From Deuterostichococcus epilithicus (Eukaryota; Chlorophyta; Trebouxiophyceae; Prasiolales; Stichococcaceae): a stretch of DNA of 64,000 bases. Location of the stretch: contig JAVTLE010000017.1 of NCBI GenBank assembly GCA_033439295.1, positions 62,001 through 126,000 of the forward strand, given 5' to 3'. The position numbers and the translations under genes are program-made. Shown here piece after piece: positions 44,560 through 55,000 of this stretch (its first letter is position 1; the number at the start of each line of letters is the position of its first letter). The notes below the pieces were generated by a model. The model searched no databases. It was not told where the DNA came from and saw nothing but the letters and a program-made list of their open reading frames with translations.

Positions 44560-47500
44560 ATGGGCGGCAGCAGGCATCGAGTGTGCTTGGCGCTCCTCCT
44601 CGGCGCCGTTCTGCCGTTCGCCGCCGCACAAAGTACGCCAGGTGCGACTACACGGAGCTCGTCCCAGGATGGCGTGACACCTGTCGTGCAGAGCTTCACC
44701 AAATGAACCGAATAGGGTCAGACTCAGTCATTCCAGGTCGCTCTCAGCCCGACAGACAGGTCAACGAACATTACAGAGTCCAAACCTCAACCTTTGCTGT
44801 CAACCAGCAGAGGGACTGAGATTGCGGTGCTGTCACATTAGTGTGTGTGTCATGCTGCGTCATTCAAACGGCTTGCGAGGTCACATTGACTGGCTTGCTG
44901 TGACCAGGCTCCCCACTGGGAAATCGTTGTGCACACACTTGACAGTTGGGCTCTGATGGCTGCAAAGGCACATGCAGCACTCACGGCTGGCTGCTGTACA
45001 TCCAGCGCAACAATCCTGCTGTTGGCAGACCAAGAGTCGTTACGACCCTGTTTTGAAAGCATAGCGCCAGAGCAGGCATCTCCACTGTCTATGCGGCATT
45101 TGTCACCGTAAAGCGAATGGTTTGTGATGCCACCTGGCGGGCGGCTGCAGCAATTTCACGGCCGCCATCATGCTAAATTCGAGAGCTGTCCCTTGCTCCT
45201 CAGACGCTGGCGCTGTGCATCATGCAGGCGCGCCGGCAGGGCAGGTGGCGGTGCGAGACTTTCCGCCGCTGCTGGCAGGCGTGCCCGCGCTGCCGCGCTT
45301 TGTCCAAGGGTCAGCGCTGCTGACGCAGGCTGGCGCGTCGCCGGCCGGCCGGCCAGTGGGCCTCATCCGCGTTTCCGGCGCCAAGTTCGTGGACGATGAC
45401 TGTAACGAGTGGCTGCCGGCCGGCTGGAACTCGTGCGCCTCTTCCAGCTCCTCCTGGGCTGCCACTTTTCTATTGACGATCACACATCAGCCTTGCCAGC
45501 AGGCTACTTGTTCCAAACAGCTTGCCAGCCACAGTGCAGGCCGTCAATTGCAGCAGCTGTCATCTGGAGCAGACAGTTACATGCAAACGGATGCACCTTT
45601 TGTTGTGTGGCCCAAGCACAAAGCACAAGCTGCGTCTAAACCTCGGTCTAGTATCGTTGCTGGCATGCCCACCGAGTGCAACAGCTCCAGCGGCTGGTCA
45701 TGGCCAGCGCTGCCCCGTCCTTCTGCCCTCCGCTGTTCTTCCATATTACTGCTAATTTGGACTTCCTGAAGACCACCAACAATTTCGTGACTTGCATGCT
45801 GTGTCTGGCCCGCATGCAGGTATAACGACCTGACGGTCTCCGGCGCCGCGGCGGCTGCGCAGCTCAGCAACGAAACTTCGGGCCTGGCCGCCGCCGACGA
45901 CCCCGTGACCCGCCGCTTCGCAACTGCCGTCGCCAACAACCTCAACACTGTGCGCATCTTCGCCAGCCAGGGCGAGGCTGGCAATGCGCTGCAGCCCTCG
46001 CCTGGTGAGTCGTGGCCCTAGCTCATCCGCGTCGGTCAGCTGCTGAGGACCAGCTGAGGTGCGGCCCAGACGTTGTGGTGACGAGCACAGTACCGCAGCA
46101 AGCCCAACGTGCATGTTCTGGGCCCGATGGCCGCAGGCTACCTCTTTGTTTGTTGGCGGGTTACCTGCAGCTGAAAGCGAACAAGTATGGCTGCCTGTGC
46201 TCAGCGGAGAAGAGCCTGCCCTGATCTGATGCCCAGCACTGCGTGCAGGCGCGACGATATTGATCCAGTGTCGTCCACCTACTCGGGAGTCCTTTCCAAT
46301 CACTCTGCTCCAAGCACGTGCATAGCAGCAATTTTCAACGTTGCACGTGCATTCTGTGCACGCGTCTTCGATGAGGACGTCTTTCGCGGCATCGACTACG
46401 TGCTTGCGCAGGCGGGCCGCTTCGGAATCCGGGTCATCATTGTGCTCAACAACTACTGGGAAGACCACGACGGCGTTGGCAATGTGGGCTTGCTTTCCAA
46501 TCTCATATTGCTTTCGTTCCTGTTCGATCTGTTGCCGTCGGTATGACACTGGGCATGACGGCATTGGCAGCATGCACTTGCAAAATCACTCGCTCCGCAT
46601 TCTGTGGCGGCCGTTGCTGACTATTTGCGAGCCGGGTTGCGTCCTGCCAGTGATGTTCAAGTGGAGATGGAAGATTGGGTATTATCGTCACTGGCGGAGC
46701 CAGCAGTGCCGACATGCAATCACAATTGAATGCAGCGATACATGTTGCTTGCATTCCCTGGCAACGCAGAGCATAGATGCAGACCGATTTTGCGTTCATG
46801 GGCTGGCAGCACCAATAGCGTGCCAGTAGCCTGCGCCGTATGCGAATTGCAACAAGATGCAATCGATTTGCAACTTGTGCAGATGAGCATCTCGCGGTAG
46901 TCTGGCACATCTTGCGCTTGGTTCAGCGCAACTTGTTGCACTTGTTGCATTGGTTCACAATGCAGCCTGGCACTTGCTAGACTGTTTGCAACTGCAGCCT
47001 GGCAGACTTACTCCCGCCGGCCCTTCAGGAGAGATCGATGTGTGATTATCCTCTAGACCTGATGACCCCACCGCCACTTAGTCCGCTTTTGCTATTCTTC
47101 TGCAGTACCTGGAGTGGGCCGAACTGGCGGACAGGAACGGCACGTGTAGTGAACCATCAATTTGCGAGACAGCCACCAACAATCGGGGCCGTCAACAACT
47201 GCGGTGGCAGCCCTTCGCTTCTCACTTTTACCCGCTGCCGCTGAGTCCGTGTTAATTCTGACCGACCTGCAGTACGTCAAGTGGGCCAACCTACCGGACA
47301 AAGACGCCTTTTGGGGATCCAGCGCGGCGCAGACCCTGTTTCAGGCGCACATCCGCAAGGCATGCCTCGATCACTCATTCTCCTCAGCTTGAGACGGCGC
47401 ACACCAGGGAATGCAATGACTGCTGGCCTAGATAGGTGGAGTGCTGGTGAAGGGGCTTGCGCAACTGTGCTCAGGAGGCAAGCGGTGAGGACAACGACTA

Positions 47501-50500
47501 GTGGACACTAGAGGACTGACTGCACACAAAATGGCTTCTGGCTGACGAATGCCTTGATGCAGGGCTGCACTCATTCATTTCCTTTTCTGTTCTGGGAAGT
47601 GCCGCAAGGTGTGGCTCGATCATGTGGTGCATGTAGTGGGGACTTCCTTGCAACCAGCCAACGGTAGCAATCTTTCCTTGTGCAGCAGCAGCCGAGCAAC
47701 AGTGTGGAGCCCCAAAAGCATCAGTTTGGCAGTGCATCAATCTTCGATGTTGCCCCGGGCCTGGAGCCTCAAGGCGGCGTCTTTGTATGATGTGCCCGCA
47801 GGTGCTGACGCGTGTGAACGTCTTCAATGCGCGCACCTATGCCGAGGAGCCCGCCATCCTGGCGTGGGACGTTCTCAACGAGCCGCGCAACCCGGAGAGC
47901 CAGGTCATTCCAGGTGCGGTGGGTTTCTCACTGGTGCCTGCGCTGTCGCACATGCATAAACCACCGCTTGCTGCTGAGCATGAGTTGTGATACAATGTCC
48001 CACCTGGGTACTCCACTTTAGCAGCACTGTGCGACCCGGAGAGCCAGCAGGTCGCAGGTCGTTCCGACCGGTCATTGTCGACAATAATACAGTGCTCTCC
48101 AGAGGCGCTCTGGCGGCCGAGTCACGTTCAGGGATTGTAGGTGTCTCTCACTGTGGCTTTGAGGTATGTAATATGCACAGACGCATTTGCCTGCCAACGA
48201 GAGAGCTGCTGTGGGGCGGACACAAGGGGTCAGTGCCTGCATGCGAGTGCAGCGATGGCGGCGAGCTGTCCGTGCTAATTTAACTGCTGATGGAGGTGTT
48301 TCCGGGAAGCCACTGCACAGGACTGCGCCATATTTGCGGATATGGCGCATGCTGCGCCGACAGGCTGTGCTGAAATGATCCGCAACATTGTCAAGTTTCG
48401 GTAGAACTGCATGCTTCAATGCATGAGTTGATTTGCGAACACCTTCGGAAGCTGTTCCACTGATTGCTGCAGGCGACCCGGCGCAGACGACAGCATTCTA
48501 TAACACCTCCGCCAACTTCATCAAGAACATCGACCCATACCACCTGGTGCGCTCACATGGGAAGCTTGAAGAGCAGGGATAAGGGCTGTTGAGCCGGAGG
48601 CAGTCCCCCTGCAGCGGTTGTTGGCTTAGGGTTCGTTTTGCTGCATTTCCCAGCCACAGTACTGGCGATGCCACTAGTGATGCAGATCACCGGTCGTAGC
48701 AGGCACCAGGCAGCTAATGTTGAGCATCAGCCACTGACAGCAATGTTTCTTCAAATGCGTCGCAGGTGACGACCGGGGAGGAGGGCTTTTGGGCGCAGGG
48801 CAGCCCCTGGAGCGCCTTCAACCCCTGGGGCGACCACCTGCCGCACAACTGGAGCTACGGCGCCGGGCAGGACTTTTCGGCGCAGCTTACGCTGCCGGCC
48901 ATCGACTTTGGCGTCATGCACCTGTGGCCCGACAACTGGGCGGTGCTGTACGGTGCGCCTGTGCTTCCCTCACTACCAACAGCAGCATTGCTGGGCTACA
49001 TGACGGGCTTCAACATGACGAAATAGATGAGCAAGTTCTCCGCGCGCCATGCACCAGCGTCCCGGCAACGAACTGAGTGGTTCTCCATAGTGTGTATGTC
49101 TGCTGGAACTGCTGCGTGACCCGAATTTGTGAAGCTGAAATCGAGACAAAGCTCATGGCAGAGCAGCCTGCACACAGTGGTTGCTGATGCCCTGTGACAT
49201 GTGCCTGGCCCCCATGGTCTGGTGCCAGTTTCCAGAGCAGATCTGCCAGCTGCCCGCGACGGATGAGACTGCCTTAAAGTCACTTACCTGCTGATCTGAC
49301 CGCAAGCTGCCTCAGAATTTCTGGCACCAGAGGTGCCGAGTTGCTGGCGCACTGGATCGAGGGCGGTCGCTGGTTGGCGGCGGCGGCACCCCGAAACTAC
49401 CATGTCTGCCTGTCAATGCCCTGGATGAAGGGTTCGCGCTCAGTATACCTGTTCACTTCTGCAGAAAGCTGCCTTTCCCGCACGCTGGGTCGAGGGCGAG
49501 CCACATGCTGGTGGCGGCTGCTGTACTCAGCAAGTGAGCTGCTGCTGATGGCTCATGGAACGATAACGTGCTACCCTACTCCCCCTCCCCCTCTTTTCAC
49601 TGACCGCTGATGTGCTGCCGCAGATACTGGGTTCCCAGCGCGCTGGATCGAGGGCCACGTGCTCGCGGCGGCGGCGCTCGGCAAGCCGGTCATCCTTGAG
49701 GAGTTCGGCAACATCGCGACCGGCGACGCCGCCAACATCACCCGCGTGCGTGACTCGCTGTACAGGTGGGCAGCTGTCCTGGGACTTGAACCTGGATGCA
49801 GTTGGCGCGGCGGCGGCATGGCGCATGGTGGCGTTTTGTGCAACCACGGTTGACAATGCACTGGTGGAGGGGGCGATCCGGAGCTGGTGCCCCTCTGGAT
49901 GGCGTGATAGTGCAACAGCCACAACGAAAAGGCTGATGGCCTGCATGCATGCTGTAGACCGCCGGCGTCCACCTGATGCATGCCGTCAGGCCCTGCGCCG
50001 AGTAGGCAGCCTGCTCATTCAAGCCACCCCTTGTCCCCTTCAGCAACAACGTTGCTCTCAGAAGGAATCCTCACACTGCCATTCTTCTTGCACAGGACGG
50101 TGTACCAGGCGGTGGCTGCCAGCCTGACCACAGACCGGCCGCTGCGGGGCGCAATGTTCTGGGAGTGGGCGCCTGAGGGGAGCTACCGAGGCAACCGTGC
50201 GGTGCAAGTCGGCGACACCGCCTGGCAGTGCGCGGCATCTCCCAAGCGTCTCGTTTGCTGCCTCCTGGTTCTGTCTGTGGCCTGGCACTCCAACTGCAGC
50301 TTGACACTACGACTTTCAGACGGAAGGAAAAGCGGATCGCGACGGGCTGCACCGTACCTTCTGCTTCGAACAGTAGAACCTGTGCATGCTTCCTTAGTTG
50401 GCAAGCTCACGATGAGGAACTCAGACTGAAGCTTTATGTATACCCCCTGCGCAGGCTCATCACCCAGAATGGGGCGCTAGCCAACAGCAGCAGTGGCACA

Positions 50501-51159
50501 CGCATCGCCGGCTGCATTGCCGTCGGCGCAGCCGCCGCATCCCCAGCGGCACCACCAGCCGCCGCTGCCGCCGCTGCACCTCCCCATTCCCAGATGACCC
50601 GCCCGTTCACGCGGCCATCGGCTGCGACTGCAGCTCCGACCGCTGTCCCAACACTGGCGCCCACCGTGGCGCCGGCGCCGGCAAAGAATGCAGCTCCGAC
50701 ACCTTCACCAACGGCTGCATTAAGAATTCCGGCAAAGGCAGGGGCTCTGACGCCAGCGCCCACTGTAACACCTTTCAAGACAGCGCCGTCGCTTGCTGCT
50801 CAGACGCCCATCATTCTGCCAGGGCCAGAGCCGACTGCGTCGTCAACAGCATCTCCAATGGTGTCACCAAGCGCGTCCGGTCTGCTGTCGCGTCAGTTGA
50901 CGCCGGCGCCCATGGTGCGAGTTGCCTGCTGCTGTTTCCAGGTTCCCAACAATTGAATATGTGGTAACAACATCCTACGTTTCATGCACAGGCAAACCCA
51001 ACGGAATGGACAGCATCTAACTGTCCTACAATTGTGCTGCTGCAGAATGCTGCACTGAATGCGGCGCCGAGTGTGCCGCCGCCGCCGCCCAGCGCAGTCA
51101 GCATGGGCGGCCCGGTGCTGACGGCTGGCGGCACGTCAGCCATCGCCGCGGCAGGCTGA
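44560..51159 (+). CDS. Secreted endo-1,4-beta-mannanase (GH5-type), 644 residues
   Basis: It hydrolyses internal beta-1,4-mannosidic bonds, acting outside the cell or in the cell wall. Twelve in-phase exons: 44560-44641, 45228-45432, 45820-46004, 46329-46483, 47273-47359, 47802-47913, 48473-48546, 48766-48952, 49624-49765, 50096-50227, 50455-50914, 51046-51159 (1,935 nt). Residues 1-24 are a signal peptide (RVCLALLLGAVLPFAAAQ). Family landmarks: AGWNS, LNTVRIFAS, RVIIVLNNYWEDHDG, YVKWANLPDKDAFWG, then DVLNEPRNP with acid/base E265, DFGVMHLWPDNW, ILEEFGN with nucleophile E389, and GAMFWEWAPEGSY. After the catalytic domain a Pro/Ala/Thr-rich tail of about 150 residues looks like a linker or glycosylated stalk without a recognisable carbohydrate-binding module. 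One intron (after 47359) uses a GC donor. Introns contain copies of exons 5, 6 and 9. The start of exon 4 is the least certain boundary. Confidence 0.93.
47106..47143 (+). repeat. Copy of mannanase exon 47273-47359, open and with splice sites
   Basis: CTGCAG precedes 38 bases reading YLEWAELADRNGT, against YVKWANLPDKDAF, followed by GTGTAG. About 25 of 38 bases match. The copy is 38 nt, not a multiple of three, so inclusion would shift the frame. Confidence 0.7.
48030..48065 (+). repeat. Copy of end of mannanase exon 47802-47913
   Basis: GCGACCCGGAGAGCCAGCAG matches GCAACCCGGAGAGCCAG, and it ends in a CAGGT context like the real donor. Confidence 0.65.
49331..49534 (+). repeat. Two tandem copies of mannanase exon 49624-49765
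   Basis: Copy one (49331-49393) follows CACCAG and keeps GCACTGGATCGAGGGC then GGCGGCGGCGGCACC. Copy two (49465-49534) follows CTGCAG and keeps GCTGGGTCGAGGGC and CTCAGCAAG. The exon encodes RWIEGHVLAAAALGKPVILE. Both retain the acceptor. Confidence 0.8.
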
Positions 51160-52002
51160 AAAAGGCAGCTGCTGCCAGAAGTACGACAAGGCTACGATGC
51201 GCCTGCCATTCAAGTGGTACATATTGCTGCCGACAGATGGTGCTAATGCAGCCGACTGATGGTCGTCATATCTGCAATGCTGGTTGAGCTGTGAACTTGT
51301 CTTTGGGAATGCATCATTGCAGCTAGACTATTATCTCATTGCAAGTCACTGTAGTACGAGTAGTTCGATCGTCAACGGTGTGCCGCATCGCAAAGGCTGG
51401 ATTTAGACGTATCCTTTGCGGACATCTGCCAGCAGCTTTCAAGTGGCGCAATTGGCTTGGACATGTCATATTTTGTCAGCTTGCCAACATGTAGATATTT
51501 GGTGCAGCATTTGAGAAGCACATCTGCCCGATCATCAACCCACCCCTTGTATCCCTACTTTTGCGCATACTGCCAAAAGGCGTCCTGCATGCACTGGTGC
51601 GTGTGTGAGTATGCTCCAACCGAGATTGCCAAGCTTCACTATGTTAAATAATGTTGTTCGTGTGGCGGCAGCATAGAGCCTCTCAATTCTCTGCCTTCCT
51701 ACGTACGGTAGGAAGAAATCCTACCTACCTAGAGATAGGAGCCTGGGTCATGATGCTACACGGTACACTGCGACTGCTTCAGGGCAGCTGCTGCCGGCTC
51801 TCTATTAGAGTACCTAACTACTGGTCTTCGTTGGCCCACCCAAGTGTCAGCCCAGCTGCTGTCAGTTTCCATCACATGCAGGACTTGCGGCCTCAAGACC
51901 GTAACACGCCGATGTGCATGCAGCAGACACAAGGTGTACACTTGATGAGCCAGATCATCAGAAGGTCGGGGTGGTCCCGCTCACAGGAAACGGCGCATCG
52001 CC
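51160..52002. other. Convergent intergenic region between mannanase and repeat protein
   Basis: Both neighbouring genes end towards this stretch, so it should hold two 3' UTRs. Its GC content is lower than in the exons. It contains overlapping inverted repeats at 51695-51724. No coding exon recognised. Confidence 0.7.
51695..51724. repeat. Two overlapping hairpins sharing one arm
   Basis: CTTCCTAC pairs with GTAGGAAG (loop GTACG), and GTAGGA from the same arm can instead pair with TCCTAC (loop AGAAA). The two structures exclude each other. Confidence 0.7.
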
Positions 52003-55000
52003 TTAATCTGTGGCCTCGCTGGCCATGTCGCCAGTCCGCTTCGTCACCTGGCGCAGCAGCTGTTCCGCGTCAACCTCCGGGCTGGTGCTGCGGCTGGTGC
52101 CGTTTGCCGCTGCGGTGTCTGTCCCCGCATCTGCTGCCGCAGCTTCCAGCTGCCTCTGCCCGGCCTCGCCGCTGTTGGCGGCGCCTGATGCCGCTGTCGC
52201 AGCCGCAGCGTTGTTTGGCGAGCCTACCCCTGCCCTCAATCGCTTGCGAGCATCGCCTGCAGGCTCACACAGCGATGTGAGCGGTTGCACACGCTCTGTG
52301 GCATATTCGAAACCAGTGGGCAAGCTGCGCAGCCTGCAGCAGTATGGTGTACACTCGGGAGGGAGGCGAGCATGGCTGCAGCATGCACTATGTGCGGACC
52401 TGCCGAGCGCTGCGCCGAGGCCGACCGTTTGCCCACGGAGCGAGGCGGGTCAGCAGACGCGCCCGACTGCGGGGAAGGCGGCGGCGATGACTGCGGCGCC
52501 GGTGGCTGCGGCGAGCTGCCCTGCTGCTGCTGCTGCTGCTGCGGGGGCGCCGGCGGTGCCACGGGCGGTGCCGCGGGTGGCGCTGCCGCGGGCGGTGCCG
52601 CAGGCGGCGCCGCCGCGGCCGCCGGCGCCGCGTCGCCGTCGGGCACGCCCCAGCCGAAGGCGGCCCGCCCCGNCGCCTGCCGCAGCGCGCGCAGCCACAG
52701 CGAAGGCTGCCCCCTCCGCCGAGGCTCCTCCACCAGCAGCGCCGCGGCCTCCGCCGGCGTCAGCTGCGACAGCCGCCGGCCGTCGGGCGCAATGTGCCGC
52801 TCGGGGTGGTCGGCCCGCTGTTTAGGGTTTAGGCTGCCGCCTGCCCCGCCGCGGGCCGCAGGCGCGCNCGCGGCGGCTGCCGGGCTGTCTGCGGCGCCGG
52901 CGGCGCTGCCGCTGGCGGTGCCAGCCGGGCCCTGCCTGCTGCGGCGGCGCGATGGCGACGATTCGCTGGACGCCGCTACTTCGGGCACCTCCGCTGCTGC
53001 GCCGCCCGAGTGCCGCAGCCGCTTGCCGCTGCGCTGCGGCTGGTGCTCGTCCTGCCGCCGCCGCCGCCGAGGCGCCGGCTCCGCGCCGCCTTGACTTGCT
53101 CCTCCCTCAGACTCTTCGTCCGACACCCCTTCCGCCGAGGCGGCGTCCGGCGACGCGCTGCGCGCCGCATGTGCCNCCGCCNCCNNCGCCCCCAGCGCGG
53201 CGGCGGCGTCTGCGTCTGACGCAGCACCTTCCGCTGCTTCCAGCTGCCGCAGCAGTGCACGCAGCCAGACGGACTTGGGGCCTCCGCGGCGCGGCGGCTG
53301 CGCCGCCAGCAGTGCCGAGGCCTGCGCGGGCGGGCAACACAATTGTGTGCGGTTCGGGGCGAAGCTTCATCCTTCCAACAGGCTTCGAGGCCTTTGCTGC
53401 CAAAGGAGCAGCTTCGACATCAGGGCACAGCCAACCTCGCAACACATTGCCATCACCTCTTCCAGCAGAGTGTTCTAAGCTGGCTGTACAGGCTGGTTGC
53501 CAAGTTGACAAGCAGGCATGCACATCCGTCATACACGGAGGCAGCCAGCGGAGAAGATCCAAGGTCTACTAATGGACATGGTGACACACATTGCCGCAGC
53601 TGCGAGGGGTGCACGCTGCGGCGCCACTTCATCGTCTGCCGCCGTGACTTTCATGCATTTCTGGGTTTCGAAATCCTGTTTACAGACTGCCGCGAGATGG
53701 GCACACCTGCTCCGCTGTCAGCTCAGACAGCCGCACGCCCTCATCGGTGAAGTGCCCGGCTGGGTCCGCTCGTGAGTCCTTGCCGTCCGACTCCGCGCCG
53801 CCGCCCGCCGCCGGCCGGCCTTGCGCCTTCTGCCGCTGCTGCCCCTGCGGCTGTGGCTGCTGCTGACGCCTCCGCTGCGCCGGCGGCGGGTCGTCGGGCG
53901 CCGGCGCCGCCCCCGCTGTCTCGGCCGCCCGCTTCTGCGCGCCGCGCCCCTGAAACCGGTCCTGCCCAGCCGCCTGCCGCAGCGCGCGCAGCCACAGCGG
54001 CGGCGGCCCAGCGCGCACCGGCTGCGCCGCCAGCAGCGCCGCCGCCGCCGCAGCCGACAGCCGCGACAGCGGGCGGCCGCCGTCAGTCGCGTGTAGCGAC
54101 GGGTGGTCTTTGGGCAGCTGCTCCCGGGGCCGCTGCCGCTGCCGCTGTTGCTGCTGCTGTTGCCGCCGCTGCTGGGGGCTCGCGCCGCCCGGGTCGGCAG
54201 CGGCGGCGCCGCCGCCAGGCAGCTCGCCGGCCGTCGCNGCGACCCGCTTCCGCNACGCGCGCAGCCACAGGGTGGGCGGCGCGGCGCGGCGCGGCTGCGT
54301 CGCCAGCAGCGCCGCCGCCTCCGCGGGTGGCAGCTCCGACAGCCGCCGCCCGTCATCCGTCGCGTGCAGCGACGGGTGGTCCCGAGGCAGCTCGTCCAAG
54401 CCACCGTCTCGATCGGCGGCGGCGGCGGTGTGGCCGCTGCGGCCGCGGAGCTGCGCAATGACTACGGGCCGCCGGGCACCGAGCCGCTGCAGCTTCACGC
54501 CGCGGCGGGGGGAGCTCGGGAAAGGCCCCGGCGTTGGCTGGTCCGCCGCCCAGCCAGCCTGCAGCCGCAGCGCTTTCAGGAAGTTGGAAGCGGGTCCGGG
54601 CTTCTGGGGTGGCTGCCCCTGCACGTAATGACGCACACGAGGAATGGTTTGATCCTCTTGCAATTTGCTAGGGTTTACACAGTCACGACGCAACGTGGTG
54701 ATGCGCTGCCGCGGCTGACATGAGCACCGACTGATGAGGTGCAGGCAAGGCGCAGACAGTGCAGTGAACATGGCACTGAGGGATGCCGGCGCATGGCGCC
54801 GCGGCGCATGCCACTGCACAGAGCTGGTAGCGGCCCCTTTGCTGCTGTGCGATGCTGTTCGACACGCAAGAGGAAGTGGTGCGGAGGATGCTCAAGGAGA
54901 CAGGCCCACCTGCAGCAGCGCTGCGGCTTCCTTGCGGGTGAGCTCCGATAGCCGCCGCCCGTCCGGCGCAGAGTGCTGCGACGGCTCCGGCGGCGGCTTG

